A stretch of 64,000 bases of DNA from Aliiroseovarius pelagivivens (GTDB lineage Bacteria > Pseudomonadota > Alphaproteobacteria > Rhodobacterales > Rhodobacteraceae): contig NZ_OMOI01000001.1 in the NCBI RefSeq assembly GCF_900302485.1, positions 2,170,001-2,234,000 on the forward strand, given 5' to 3'. The position numbers and the translations under genes were made by a program. Positions within the stretch are counted from its first letter, which is position 1. Each line of letters begins with the position of its first letter. The notes under the pieces are model-generated. The model was not told the DNA's origin, made no database searches, and saw only the letters and a list, made by a program, of their open reading frames with translations. Shown here one piece after another: positions 24,895-34,735 of this stretch.

Positions 24895-27800
24895 TCAACC
24901 ACACACAACTTCTCTGGGCATCGCGGGCGGGCTGACCAAAGCGTTCATCGGCTCGGCGCTGACCCCTCTGATGATTTTAGCGGCCCTTGCCGTCGGCCTC
25001 GTGGCGCTGATCAGCTTGCCGCGCGAAGAAGAACCGCAAATCTCGGTTCCGATGGTGGATATCCATATCCAAGCGCCGGGCCTGAAGGCGGAAGACGCCG
25101 CAAAACTGGTGACCGAACCGATGGAATCCATCGTGCAGGGCATCAACGGTGTTGAACACGTTTATTCGCAGACCAGCGATGACTATGCCCTTGTGATGGC
25201 TAGATTTCTGGTCGGTACATCGGCAGATACCGCGATCTTGCGAGTACACGACAAGGTCCGCGCGAACATGGATCGCATCCCGGTCGGGATAAACGAGCCC
25301 TTGATCGTTGGTCGTGGAATTGACGACGTGGCCATTGTATCGCTGACGCTGTCGGCCAAACCTGCGGCGGACCAAACTACCGCAAACGACCTGACCCGCA
25401 TTGCACGCAAGCTGCAGGTTGAAGTCGCAAAGATCCAAGATGTGGGTCTGACCTATCTGGTGGGCGAAAGCCCCGAAGCGATCCGCATCGCCCCTGACCC
25501 CGAGCGTCTGGCGCTGTATGGCGTGACCCTGCAGCAGCTGGTGGGCAAGGTCCAAGGTGCCAACCGCGCGTTCAACAACGGATATGTGCGCGATGGTGGT
25601 CAGCAGATTTTGCTGGCAACAGGTCAGACACTTCAGTCGTCTTCTGATGTGGCCAACCTGCTTCTGACCACGCGCGACAACCGTCCGGTTTACGTCCGTG
25701 ACGTGGCCAATGTCAGCTTCGTGCCCGACACTTCGGACAAGATCGTCGCTAACGTCACACGCGGCGAAAATGGCGAGATCCTCCGCACACCCGCGATCAC
25801 GCTGGCGGTCGCCAAACGTGCTGGTGCCAACGCCGTGGTCGTCGCTGAGGAAATCCTCCACCGCGTCCACATGCTGGAACACGACCTGATCCCTGACACC
25901 ATTCAGATCGACGTCACCCGCGACTATGGGGAAACGGCAGACGAAAAAGCCAACGAGCTTCTGTTCCATCTGGGCCTGGCGACGGTCTCGATCGTGGCGC
26001 TGGTGCTGTTCACCATCGGCTGGCGCGAGTCCATCGTGGTGGCGGTGGTGATCCCGGTCACCATCCTGCTGACGCTCTTTGCGGCTTGGGTGATGGGCTA
26101 CACCTTGAACCGCGTGTCGCTGTTCGCGTTGATCTTCTCGATCGGGATCCTTGTGGATGACGCGATCGTTGTCATCGAGAACATCGCCCGCCATTGGGGC
26201 ATGCCCGACAAGGCGGATCGCGTATCCAAGGCCATTCGCGCCGTCGCCGAGGTGGGCAACCCGACGATTGTCGCCACCTTGACCGTTGTGGCCGCCCTTC
26301 TGCCGATGCTGTTCGTATCCGGCCTGATGGGGCCGTATATGAGCCCGATCCCGGCAAACGCTTCGGCTGCGATGATCTTTTCGTTCTTTGTGGCTGTGAT
26401 CATCACGCCTTGGCTGATGATCAAGATTGCTGGAAAAGCACCTGCACATGACCATGACGACGAAGGACATCATGGCGGCGCTCTGGGGCGGATCTATGCC
26501 TCGGTCGCACGACCTTTGCTGAAGACCAAGACCATCAGCCTGACGTTCTTGCTGGTCGCCGCCGCGATCTCGTTCGGGTCGCTTGCGCTGATCTATACCA
26601 AGGACGTGACGGTCAAACTTCTGCCCTTCGACAACAAGTCCGAGCTGTCGGTCGTTATCGACCTGCCAGAAGGATCCTCGATCGAGGCGACCGATGCTGT
26701 GGCTCAGGCCGTGGCACGGGAAGCTCTGCAAATGCACGAGGTCGTGTCCGCACAGACCCATGCCGGGGCCGCCGCGCCCTTCAACTTCAACGGTCTTGTC
26801 CGGCACTATTATCTGCGTACGCAGCCGCATCTTGGCGATGTGCAGATCCTGCTGGACCACAAGGAACATCGCGAACGCACCAGCCACGAGATTGCGCTGG
26901 AGCTGCGTGACCGCTTGAACCAACTTGACCTGCCTGCTGGCACCAACGTGAAAACGGTCGAGCCGCCCCCCGGTCCGCCGGTTATGGCAACCTTGCTGGC
27001 CGAGGTTTACGGCCCCGATGCCGAGACCCGGCGCGAGGCTGCCAGTAAGATCCGTGCCGCGTTCGACAGCGTGCCCTTCGTCGTCGACGTCGATGACAGC
27101 TTCGGGGAACAACCGCGCCGTCTGCGCATCACGATCTCGCAGGACCAGCTGGAATTCTTCGGGGTGCAGGAGCAGGACGTCTTCTCGACGCTCGCGCTTC
27201 TGAACCACGGGCAGACCGTTGGGTATTCGCACCGGGGTGAGGGCCGCTATCCGGTCCCTATCATCGTGGAACGTGACAAGGCCGACCGGGTGCTGGACGA
27301 ACGCTTCTTGTCCACGCCTATTCCCGCGAACGCCCTACCCGGTGCCCGTGGCGTGGTCGAACTTGGCGACGTGATCGAGATCACCGAAGAGAAGGCCTCG
27401 TACCCAATCTTCCGTCACAACGGACGCACGGCAGAAATGGTCACCGCCGAAGTCGCCGGAGAGTTCGAGGCCCCGGTCTATGGCATGATCGCCGTTGCCG
27501 AACAGTTGGACGCGATGGAGTGGGAAGAGGGCACAAAGCCCGAAATCCGCATGAACGGCCAACCCGAGGATGAAAGCATCGTCTCCCTGCTGTGGGACGG
27601 CGAATGGGAAGTCACCTGGGTCACCTTCCGCGACATGGGGGCCGCCTTTGCCGTGGCGCTTCTTGGGATCTACATCCTTGTGGTTATGCAGTTTGGCTCA
27701 TTCAAACTACCGTTGGTGATCCTGACGCCCATCCCGTTGACGTTCGTTGGGATCATGGGTGGACACTGGCTGTTCAACGCGCCGTTCTCGGCACCGTCAA

Positions 27801-28093
27801 TGATCGGGTTCATTGCCTTGGCGGGTATCATCGTGCGGAACTCGATCCTGCTGGTGGATTTCATCCGGCATGCCGATCCCGCGAAGGACAAGGTGGAAAC
27901 GCTGATCGAGGCCGGCGCCATCCGCTTCAAGCCGATCCTTTTGACCGCCATTGCGGCGATGATTGGTGCTGCGGTCATCTTGGCCGACCCGATCTTCCAA
28001 GGGCTTGCCTTGTCGCTGCTCTTCGGCTTGCTCAGCTCGACCCTGCTGACGGTTCTGGTCATCCCCGCGATTTATCGGGTGTTCAGGACCTAA
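24887..28093 (+). CDS. RND efflux permease (AcrB/MdtB family)
   Basis: This 1068-residue proton-driven pump has the two-fold RND layout: a first membrane segment (GSALTPLMILAALAVGLVAL), a large periplasmic porter domain, a membrane cluster with FSIGILVDDAIVVIENIARH (the acidic pair in the proton-relay helix), a second periplasmic domain and a closing cluster with GIIVRNSILLVDFIRHA. The start at 24887 is chosen because it overlaps the adaptor stop and removes a non-homologous 16-residue extension. Substrate is unknown. The protein is slightly longer than typical HAE-1 members and lacks hints of metal-efflux (CusA) motifs. A terminator follows at 28141. Confidence 0.93.
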   Translation: MSDQPHTTSLGIAGGLTKAFIGSALTPLMILAALAVGLVALISLPREEEPQISVPMVDIHIQAPGLKAEDAAKLVTEPMESIVQGINGVEHVYSQTSDDYALVMARFLVGTSADTAILRVHDKVRANMDRIPVGINEPLIVGRGIDDVAIVSLTLSAKPAADQTTANDLTRIARKLQVEVAKIQDVGLTYLVGESPEAIRIAPDPERLALYGVTLQQLVGKVQGANRAFNNGYVRDGGQQILLATGQTLQSSSDVANLLLTTRDNRPVYVRDVANVSFVPDTSDKIVANVTRGENGEILRTPAITLAVAKRAGANAVVVAEEILHRVHMLEHDLIPDTIQIDVTRDYGETADEKANELLFHLGLATVSIVALVLFTIGWRESIVVAVVIPVTILLTLFAAWVMGYTLNRVSLFALIFSIGILVDDAIVVIENIARHWGMPDKADRVSKAIRAVAEVGNPTIVATLTVVAALLPMLFVSGLMGPYMSPIPANASAAMIFSFFVAVIITPWLMIKIAGKAPAHDHDDEGHHGGALGRIYASVARPLLKTKTISLTFLLVAAAISFGSLALIYTKDVTVKLLPFDNKSELSVVIDLPEGSSIEATDAVAQAVAREALQMHEVVSAQTHAGAAAPFNFNGLVRHYYLRTQPHLGDVQILLDHKEHRERTSHEIALELRDRLNQLDLPAGTNVKTVEPPPGPPVMATLLAEVYGPDAETRREAASKIRAAFDSVPFVVDVDDSFGEQPRRLRITISQDQLEFFGVQEQDVFSTLALLNHGQTVGYSHRGEGRYPVPIIVERDKADRVLDERFLSTPIPANALPGARGVVELGDVIEITEEKASYPIFRHNGRTAEMVTAEVAGEFEAPVYGMIAVAEQLDAMEWEEGTKPEIRMNGQPEDESIVSLLWDGEWEVTWVTFRDMGAAFAVALLGIYILVVMQFGSFKLPLVILTPIPLTFVGIMGGHWLFNAPFSAPSMIGFIALAGIIVRNSILLVDFIRHADPAKDKVETLIEAGAIRFKPILLTAIAAMIGAAVILADPIFQGLALSLLFGLLSSTLLTVLVIPAIYRVFRT

Positions 28094-28140
28094 GCCAACC
28101 CAACAGGCAATGCCACGTTCTGGCAGATTGCACACAACAC

Positions 28141-28168
28141 GAAGCAGTCCCAAATCTGGGGCTGCTTC
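28141..28168 (+). terminator. Terminator of the RND operon
   Basis: An 11-bp stem (GAAGCAGTCCC / GGGGCTGCTTC, one G-T pair) with a 6-base loop lies 47 bases after the permease stop and is followed by TGCTTT. It sits between the convergent permease and methyltransferase genes. Confidence 0.7.
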
Positions 28169-28270
28169 TGCTTTGGGGGGTGAAGGTTGCGACCATCGGG
28201 TCAGGCCGAGTTGACGGCTGAGAAGGTTTCACCATCCACATGAGAACACTTCGATCATAGCGATTTGATC

Positions 28271-28990
28271 TCACCAGACATATGGAACCAGTCTGAAACG
28301 AACCCTATACGCATAGTCCGGATAGCCCGGCAACTCTTCCAGCAACGTCCGGTCTTCCAGTGCCGTTCTAAGAACTGAAATGATGACTGCGATCGCCACC
28401 GGGACAAGTGTCCACACCGAGCCTAGAGCACAAACAACTCCGAACAGGGAAAAGATGTTTCCGGCATATCCCGGATGTCGCACAAATCTGTAGGGACCAC
28501 TGTCACATACCACGTGCCCTCGATCCGTTTGGATGATTACCACGCTGTAAAAAAAGCGGTTCTCTGCAAATGCCCATGCCGCGAAAGCGTACCCGAGCGA
28601 GATCAAGGCGAACCCAATGACGTTTAGCCAGAGCGGGAATTCGAGCGACCAATCAAACCGGTGATCAAGCCCTGCAACCATGACCACAGGGTACGAAATA
28701 CTCAGCGCCATAAGGGGTGCGAGCACTTTGTCCCAAGGTTTTGCGTTTTGGATGGTTTTGGTGTTTTGACGCTCGGCCGTTAGTCCGGGGTGATGTTGTT
28801 CCGCCCACAACCGCCCACCAAACCCTGCTGCAACGATCAGAAGGGAATAGAGCCACGCCTGCCACCACTTGGGATCCCCGCCGCATATCAACAACACCAG
28901 CGGGATTAAAAGATACACCACGGCCAATCTGATCCAGTGGCCAAGGGATACGGCCTTGGCGGGCCGCTCGCTGCCTCTTTCACGCGACAT
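28271..28990 (-). CDS. Isoprenylcysteine/phospholipid methyltransferase-like membrane protein
   Basis: This 239-residue integral membrane protein has about five hydrophobic segments. The C-terminal signature of the ICMT/PEMT group is GPYRFVRHPGYAGNIFSLFG (SAM-binding region with RHPGY), then LEDRTLLEELPGYPDYAYRVRFRLVP (EE and YxxY motifs). Bacterial members methylate lipids or small isoprenoid or thiol substrates; the actual substrate cannot be read from the sequence. It is a lone leftward gene facing the RND operon, with a divergent promoter region of 164 bases to the next operon. Confidence 0.82.
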   Translation of the reverse strand: MSRERGSERPAKAVSLGHWIRLAVVYLLIPLVLLICGGDPKWWQAWLYSLLIVAAGFGGRLWAEQHHPGLTAERQNTKTIQNAKPWDKVLAPLMALSISYPVVMVAGLDHRFDWSLEFPLWLNVIGFALISLGYAFAAWAFAENRFFYSVVIIQTDRGHVVCDSGPYRFVRHPGYAGNIFSLFGVVCALGSVWTLVPVAIAVIISVLRTALEDRTLLEELPGYPDYAYRVRFRLVPYVW

Positions 28991-29154
28991 GTCATTCCCC
29001 GGTTTGAAACAGGTTCAAGTGTATGCCCATCCCCTGGAACGCTCAACCAAACACCGCTTAGCTCAGCTCACAGGTGCGGGCTGCGACACAATGTCCATGG
29101 CGCTGCCGCATGTGCAACGATAGCGTTGGCCTGCGCGAAACCACCGGGGGACCA

Positions 29155-29511
29155 ATGAACGGGAAGATTGTCATACGGCTGCTTTTGGCCCTGACGATCC
29201 TCGTCAGTGTGTTCCTGCGCCCACCCGGCACAATGCTGGTGCTCGATGGTGATACGATCACCTACGAGATCTGTAGTGGCAGCGATATGGAACCCGTCAC
29301 CATCGCGCTTGATGGTGATACACAAGAGGAAATTGACCTCGGGTGCGATTTCTTCGCGGCACAGATCGGGGCCCTTCTGGCGACGACACCGTATTCGGTA
29401 CCGACCGATGCCAAAGCCACCCGCGTGGTGTCATTGCCCCATGCCCACCGCTTCATCGGGCAAACCACAAAAACATCCAACGCGCCACGCGCACCCCCGC
29501 TTGTGAGCTGA
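29155..29511 (+). CDS. Small DUF2946-like membrane-anchored protein
   Basis: This 118-residue protein has a hydrophobic N-terminus (IVIRLLLALTILVSVFLRP). After that comes the pattern PPGTMLVLDGDTITYEICSG and LGCDFFAAQIGALL, with single cysteines C40 and C64 placed as in DUF2946 proteins, which are often near metal-uptake genes. The start at 29155 follows GGGGGACC; the longer frame from 29074 lacks a good site and would precede the signal. The ABC importer begins 40 bases after the stop, so co-transcription is likely. Family assignment is moderate; function unknown. Confidence 0.55.
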   Translation: MNGKIVIRLLLALTILVSVFLRPPGTMLVLDGDTITYEICSGSDMEPVTIALDGDTQEEIDLGCDFFAAQIGALLATTPYSVPTDAKATRVVSLPHAHRFIGQTTKTSNAPRAPPLVS

Positions 29512-29551
29512 CTTCGACCAAATCCGAAATCAACTCACAAGGATCAAACCC

Positions 29552-31093
29552 ATGACTCTCTTGATCAAGGCCGCGCAGATTGCTGCGGCTGCTACGTTGG
29601 CCCTGCCGCTGACGCTTGCCCCGGTGCATGCCGAAACCTCTCTTACCATTGCCGTGAAATCCGACCGCTATAGCGTCAAGGAAGACAAGTTCACGTTCAC
29701 CACCCGTCGACCGGCGGCCCAGATCGCAGAGCCTGCGGTGCGACCCGACGCCAACTTCAACCCAAGCCCGCTGTTGTTCAAGGATTGGAGCTATGCGGAC
29801 GGCATCTATACCGTCTCCCTGCAGGACGGTGTGAAGTTCTCGGATGGCACACCTTGGAACGCCGACAGCGCCATTGCGTCATTCAAACAGTATGACCAGA
29901 ACAAATCTGACTTCCTTCAGCTGGATCAGGAAAGTTTTACAAAGCTGGGCGAGCATCAGATCTCGTTCCGGTCTGAGGTCGACTCGGCGCTGGTGATCGA
30001 GAACATGACTCACCGTGGCACCTCGCTGTTCCTGCCAAGCGACGATATGGCGGAAAACCCGATTGGCACCGGCCCTTATCTGCTGGATAGCTACGATCCC
30101 AAGCAGCAAATCACCGTTGTGCGCAACCCTGATTACTGGGGTGAAGCACCCAATGTGGACCGCATGACTTTCCGCTTCATCGGCGACGACAATGTCCGCC
30201 TGCTGGCACTGCAGAACGGCGAAGTGGATGTGATCGGCGAGGTGACACCACAGATGATGCTGTCGATGCCGAAAGACGGATCGGTTGTGCTGCACGAAAG
30301 CCGCCCGATCCGCTATGCCGCTCTGATGTTCAACATGCAGGGCAAGGCACCCTTTGACATCGCAAGCGATGTGAAAGTCCGTCAGGCGCTGGCCTATGCG
30401 ATTGACCGCGCCACGCTGGCTCAGGTGCTTTGGGATGGTCGCGGTCAGCCCGCCAAGACGATCCTTCCCGGCTGGATGTTTAACATGGGCGATGACCATG
30501 CCAAGGGGTTCTCCTACGACCTCGGTCGCGCCAATGCGCTTCTGGACGAGGCTGGCTGGGTCATGGGCGCAGACGGTGTGCGCGAAAAAGACGGGCGCAA
30601 GCTCGCCCTGCGCATGGTGTCAGCCTATCCCAATGTCTCGACCGTGAAGCCGATGCCGGAAATGCTGGACCAGATGTTCGCGGCCATCGGCGTAGATATC
30701 GAGAATATCGAGATCGAAGACAGCGGCGTCTATTACGACAACTACTTCAAGACGGGTGAAGCGGACATCTATCTGGAATACGCGTCCAACAACAACACCG
30801 ACCCGACCTATCTGCTCTACAACGTCTTCACGACCATGAGCCCATGGGGGTATGCGGTGACGTCGCCGGGCGGCAATGTCGATGAACTGGCTGCCGCCTC
30901 GCGGGTTGCCAAAAGCCGCGAAGAGGTGATCGAGCTTGTGCGTCAGGCCTATCGCGCAGTGATCGACGAGCATGTCTCGACCATCCCGGTCCTGACCGTG
31001 CCCAATTTCGTCCTGTCGCGCCCCGGTATCGACGTGCAGATGTCGGAATACGCGGATTGGATCGAATACGGTCATACGACCTTCACCAACTAA
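29552..31093 (+). CDS. ABC importer substrate-binding protein (DppA/NikA family, SBP_bac_5)
   Basis: This 513-residue periplasmic protein has a signal peptide (AAAATLALPLTLAPVHA-ET) and family-5 motifs: LQDGVKFSDGTPWNADSAIA, NPIGTGPYLLDSYDP, VVRNPDYWGEAPNVDRMTF and VRQALAYAIDRATLAQVLW. It delivers ligand to the permeases encoded next. The family covers dipeptides, oligopeptides, opines, nickel and nickel-chelates. A small DUF2946-like gene in front and the NikD/NikE-like size of the two ATPases hint at metal or metal-chelate uptake, but a peptide ligand is equally compatible with the sequence. Confidence 0.9.
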   Translation: MTLLIKAAQIAAAATLALPLTLAPVHAETSLTIAVKSDRYSVKEDKFTFTTRRPAAQIAEPAVRPDANFNPSPLLFKDWSYADGIYTVSLQDGVKFSDGTPWNADSAIASFKQYDQNKSDFLQLDQESFTKLGEHQISFRSEVDSALVIENMTHRGTSLFLPSDDMAENPIGTGPYLLDSYDPKQQITVVRNPDYWGEAPNVDRMTFRFIGDDNVRLLALQNGEVDVIGEVTPQMMLSMPKDGSVVLHESRPIRYAALMFNMQGKAPFDIASDVKVRQALAYAIDRATLAQVLWDGRGQPAKTILPGWMFNMGDDHAKGFSYDLGRANALLDEAGWVMGADGVREKDGRKLALRMVSAYPNVSTVKPMPEMLDQMFAAIGVDIENIEIEDSGVYYDNYFKTGEADIYLEYASNNNTDPTYLLYNVFTTMSPWGYAVTSPGGNVDELAAASRVAKSREEVIELVRQAYRAVIDEHVSTIPVLTVPNFVLSRPGIDVQMSEYADWIEYGHTTFTN

Positions 31094-31147
31094 GCTGTCC
31101 TTTTGAAAAGGCAGGGCCCCTCGGGGCTCTGCCGTACGGATACCCTC

Positions 31148-32086
31148 ATGTTACGTTTCACCTTAATTCGCCTTGCTGCTGCGCTGCCCACGTTGTTGGG
31201 CATGTCCTTTGTGGCATTCGCCATCGTGGCCCTTGCGCCGGGTGATCCGGTGATGATGGAACTACGCGCCATGGGCGTCGTGCCCAATCCCGAAGACATC
31301 GCCGCCATTCAGGCCGAATACGGGCTCGATAAGCCATTCTTCGCACGCTATTTCGACTGGCTCGGCCGCGCTGCACGGTTCGAGTTTGGCACCTCGGTTG
31401 CCACAGGCCGCACGGTCATGGCCGAGATCATGATCCACCTGCCCGCCACGTTGGCGCTTGCAGTCAGCGCACTGATCGGCGCCATCTTTATATCGCTGAC
31501 ATTAGGCAGCCTTGCCGTGATGGCCGGGCGCTTCACTGGTGCAGGCCTGCGGGGGATGACAGTCTTGCTGGTCTCGGTGCCATCGTTCTGGCTTGCCTTG
31601 CTGCTGATTTACATCTTTGTGCTTAAACTTGGCTGGGCGCGTTTGGTGGGGGATGGTTCCCTGTCCGACCTTGTTTTGCCAGCCGTGACCCTCAGCCTTG
31701 CCGTCGGTGCCGCGCTTGGACGTATGGTCTATGAACGCATTCGGTCGGAAATGAGCGAGGACCATGTCCGGCTCGCCATTGCCAAGGGCTTGGGCCCCTT
31801 ACAAATCCTTGTCGGCCACGTCGCGCCGCGCATCATCGGACCTTTGGCAACGGCATGGGCCAATGCGTTTGGCGGGCTTTTGGGCGGGACGGTTATTGTC
31901 GAAAGCATTTTTGGCTGGCCCGGGCTGGGTCAGCTCATTCTCGAGGCCATCGCACAACGGGATTTCCCGGTGATCCAAGCCTATCTTGTGTTCATGGGGC
32001 TGATCTTCTTCGCCACCAGTTTGATCGCCGACCTCGCCGTGATCCTGTCTGATCCACAACTGCGCAGGAGGTTCTCAGATGAGTGA
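31148..32086 (+). CDS. ABC importer permease (DppB/NikB family)
   Basis: This 312-residue inner-membrane permease has six predicted helices. It begins LRFTLIRLAAALPTLLGMSF, has the conserved ALAPGDPVMMELRAMG and the ATPase-coupling loop EDHVRLAIAKGLGPLQILVG with GLLGGTVIVESIFGWPGLG. The start at 31148 is chosen because it matches the family N-terminus; the ribosome site is weak, so translation may depend on the upstream gene. The stop overlaps the next permease start by eight bases. Confidence 0.92.
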   Translation: MLRFTLIRLAAALPTLLGMSFVAFAIVALAPGDPVMMELRAMGVVPNPEDIAAIQAEYGLDKPFFARYFDWLGRAARFEFGTSVATGRTVMAEIMIHLPATLALAVSALIGAIFISLTLGSLAVMAGRFTGAGLRGMTVLLVSVPSFWLALLLIYIFVLKLGWARLVGDGSLSDLVLPAVTLSLAVGAALGRMVYERIRSEMSEDHVRLAIAKGLGPLQILVGHVAPRIIGPLATAWANAFGGLLGGTVIVESIFGWPGLGQLILEAIAQRDFPVIQAYLVFMGLIFFATSLIADLAVILSDPQLRRRFSDE

Positions 32087-32963
32087 TCAAAGCCTGCGCG
32101 TCCCCGCCTTGCGGATTTTTCCACGCCTAAGATGGCTGGCCAGTGCAAGCCGCACTCCACTTGGCCTTGGCCTCGGGATCTCGCTGCTTGTGGGCTTTGC
32201 ATTGCTTGGGCTGTTGCCTGCTGTCCTCGACTTGCCGTCACCCGAACATATGGACCTGCGCGCCCGGTTGTCTGGCCCCACTGCCGCGCATCCGCTGGGC
32301 ACGGATCATCTGGGGCGTGACGTGCTCGCCCGCTTGATGGGTGCAGTGCCTGTGTCCCTTGGGGCGGCACTGTCGGCGATGGCGGCAATCCTGGCCATTT
32401 CCCTGCCGTGGGGCGTCATTGCCGCATTGGCAGGTGGGCGCACCGATGCCGTGATGATGCGACTTGCCGACATCATCATGGCGTTTCCGATGCTGGTGCT
32501 GGCGCTGGCCATCATCGGCTTCATGGGCGCATCGCTTGAAGCATCGATCCTTGGGGTAGCCGCCGCCTGGTGGCCATCCAATGCACGACTGGTTCGCGCC
32601 CTTGTACTTTCGGCCAGCCACCGCGATTTCGTTCGTGCCGCCTATCTGTCCGGCGCCTCGCGCCTGCGCGTCGTGCTGCGCCACGTCTTCCCTCAGATCC
32701 TTCCGCCGCTGGCCGTGATCATTTCGCTGGAAACAGCCTCGGTGCTGCTGGCGCTGTCATCGCTCAGCTTTCTCGGCATCGGAGCCCAGCCCCCGACCCC
32801 GGAATGGGGCGCGATGTTGAACGAAGCGCGTCCCTTTTTCGCACAGGCCCCACATATGCTTATCGCGCCGGGTCTCGCGGTGACGCTCGCGGTCCTTGCC
32901 TTCAACCTAGTGGGTGAAGGCCTGCAATCGCTGCTCGACAAAAGGGAGCCATACCAATGGTAA
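32079..32963 (+). CDS. ABC importer permease (DppC/NikC family)
   Basis: This 294-residue second permease subunit has the typical cytoplasmic N-terminus, then TPLGLGLGISLLVGFALLGL, AHPLGTDHLGRDVLARLMGA (the DppC signature) and the coupling loop RDFVRAAYLSGASRLRVVLR. It ends GEGLQSLLDKREPYQW. It overlaps both neighbours (eight bases upstream, seven downstream), so the five ABC genes form one message. Confidence 0.93.
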   Translation: MSDQSLRVPALRIFPRLRWLASASRTPLGLGLGISLLVGFALLGLLPAVLDLPSPEHMDLRARLSGPTAAHPLGTDHLGRDVLARLMGAVPVSLGAALSAMAAILAISLPWGVIAALAGGRTDAVMMRLADIIMAFPMLVLALAIIGFMGASLEASILGVAAAWWPSNARLVRALVLSASHRDFVRAAYLSGASRLRVVLRHVFPQILPPLAVIISLETASVLLALSSLSFLGIGAQPPTPEWGAMLNEARPFFAQAPHMLIAPGLAVTLAVLAFNLVGEGLQSLLDKREPYQW

Positions 32964-33724
32964 ATGCGTTGCAGGTAAGCGACCTTACCGTGTCCACCCC
33001 CGGCACCAAGCCATTGCTGAACGGGTTGGAGTTCTCGATACGGTCTGGAGAACGTGTCGGCCTCGTCGGTGCAAGTGGTTGCGGCAAGTCTTTGGCAGCC
33101 GCGGCGCTTACCGGGCTGCTACGGCCACCGCTTGCGCTTACACACGGCACGATCCGGATCGACGGACAAGACATTGGCGATGCCTCCCCACGCGTATGGC
33201 GCATGCACCGTGGGCGCAGAATTTTCCAGATATTTCAAAGCCCCAGCACCGCCCTGACACCCACACGCCGCATCGGGCCACAACTCGCCGAGGCGGCACG
33301 CATCGCTGGCGACACATCGGGGACAGCAGTTGAACGTGCTCTGGAAACTGTTTCACTCGCCCCTCATGTGGCGGGGTTCTTCCCCTATCAATTGTCCGGC
33401 GGCATGAAGCAACGGGTGCTGATCGCCATGGCGCTGATCTTGCGCCCAAACATTCTGATCGCAGACGAGCCGACGACCGGGCTTGATGTTCTTACTGAAC
33501 GCGATGTTCTTGCGGCGCTCAATACCATGGCCGACGAAACTGGTGCCGCACTTTTGTTCATCAGCCATGACCTGCGCGCAGTTGCCGAAGTGGCCAGCCG
33601 CACACTTGTCATGGAAAACGGGCGCCTTGTAGAGGACGCCCCAATCGCTGAACTCGCGCAATCAAAGGCACCGGCTGCGCGCCAACTTGCAAAGGCCGCC
33701 GATGCGCTGCAAGCCGCATGCTGA
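32957..33724 (+). CDS. ABC importer ATPase (DppD/NikD family)
   Basis: This 255-residue ATPase has Walker A GASGCGKSLAAA, Q-loop FQSPSTALTPTRRIG, signature YQLSGGMKQRVLIAMAL, Walker B ILIADEPTTGLD and H-loop LLFISHDLRAVAEV. It lacks the long C-terminal extension (with four cysteines) usual in DppD/OppD, which makes it closer in size to NikD. It overlaps the next ATPase gene by seven bases. Confidence 0.93.
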   Translation: MVNALQVSDLTVSTPGTKPLLNGLEFSIRSGERVGLVGASGCGKSLAAAALTGLLRPPLALTHGTIRIDGQDIGDASPRVWRMHRGRRIFQIFQSPSTALTPTRRIGPQLAEAARIAGDTSGTAVERALETVSLAPHVAGFFPYQLSGGMKQRVLIAMALILRPNILIADEPTTGLDVLTERDVLAALNTMADETGAALLFISHDLRAVAEVASRTLVMENGRLVEDAPIAELAQSKAPAARQLAKAADALQAAC

Positions 33725-34455
33725 CGGTTCGTGGCCTCTCCAAGCGGTTCCACGGACGGGATGTGCTTAGCGACATTGACCTGAACATAGCGGCAGGTGA
33801 AGTCGTCGGGTTGATTGGCCATTCCGGCGCGGGGAAATCTACCCTTGCGCGCTGCCTTGTGGGTCTGGAACGGGCTGAAAGAGGCGAGATCCTGTTGGAC
33901 GGTGCGCCAATTACACCGGGCGAAGGCGCTGCGCGCCAAAACATCCAGTATCTGTGGCAAGACCCGACCCAATCCCTTAGCCCTTACCTCACCGCCAAGG
34001 GGGCTGTGATGGAAACCCTGTCGGGGTTTGGCGTGGGCACTTCGCAGGCAAGAAACACTCGGGCAATAGAACTTCTGAACTCGCTGGGCATACCCCAATC
34101 GATGCACGAACGCCGTCCGCACGCACTGTCTGGTGGACAAAACCAACGCGTCGCGCTTGCCCGTGCGCTTGCCGCCGCACCGCAAGTGCTCATCCTTGAT
34201 GAACCACTGTCTTCGCTGGATCTGGCCACACAGGTCAGCACAATTTCAGTGTTGCGTGAAATTCATGCCGAATCCGGTCTGGCCATGCTCATCGTCAGTC
34301 ACGATCTGGCACCCCTTCGGCAACTGGCCGACCGTGTTCTCGTTCTGGATGAGACCCGTATTGTCGAAGACCTCCCGATGCGCCGCTTCTCTCAGGACGC
34401 ATCGCACCCGCTCTCAAAGGCCTATGCGGAAACGCTCCAACCTGCGTCTGAATAA
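33718..34455 (+). CDS. ABC importer ATPase (DppF/NikE family)
   Basis: This 245-residue ATPase has Walker A GHSGAGKSTLARC, Q-loop LWQDPTQSLSPYLT, signature ALSGGQNQRVALARALA, Walker B VLILDEPLSSLD and H-loop LIVSHDLAPLRQ. It is the last gene of the importer operon. No clear terminator was found in the 280 bases before the giant autotransporter gene. Confidence 0.93.
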   Translation: MLTVRGLSKRFHGRDVLSDIDLNIAAGEVVGLIGHSGAGKSTLARCLVGLERAERGEILLDGAPITPGEGAARQNIQYLWQDPTQSLSPYLTAKGAVMETLSGFGVGTSQARNTRAIELLNSLGIPQSMHERRPHALSGGQNQRVALARALAAAPQVLILDEPLSSLDLATQVSTISVLREIHAESGLAMLIVSHDLAPLRQLADRVLVLDETRIVEDLPMRRFSQDASHPLSKAYAETLQPASE

Positions 34456-34634
34456 GGCTGCTTTTCCCGGCGCTGCTGACCGCGCCAGAACGACAATTTC
34501 TGCACGGTGCACTTGGGGCGGATTTGGCCGTTTCAATCGCGGCGCTTATAGCTGTTTTTCGGCAAAGAATTGCCCCGAACGTGGCCCGTCCTCCACTCGA
34601 AAAACTGTCAATTTTGTGTCGATTTTTAGGCTTA

Positions 34635-34663
34635 TTGACAGGGGAAATCCGCGTCTCTAACCT
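34635..34663 (+). promoter_or_regulatory. Sigma-70 type promoter of the giant autotransporter gene
   Basis: A consensus -35 box TTGACA (34635-34640), a 17-base spacer and TAACCT (34658-34663) as -10 lie about 72 bases ahead of the start at 34736. The gap 34456-34735 otherwise shows no gene. Confidence 0.6.
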
Positions 34664-34735
34664 CGCGTCATGTAGTTGGGGGAAGGGTGACCGAAAGTGC
34701 AGGAAAACTGCCACGGCGCTCTGTGTAATATATAG

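Noticed and set aside
24977..27232. 751-codon minus-strand frame opposite the RND permease
   Set aside because: The product is His/Arg/Gln/Asp-rich with no domain, while the plus strand encodes an unmistakable RND pump. Similar shadows lie opposite narG and narH (56873-58096, 58664-60130).
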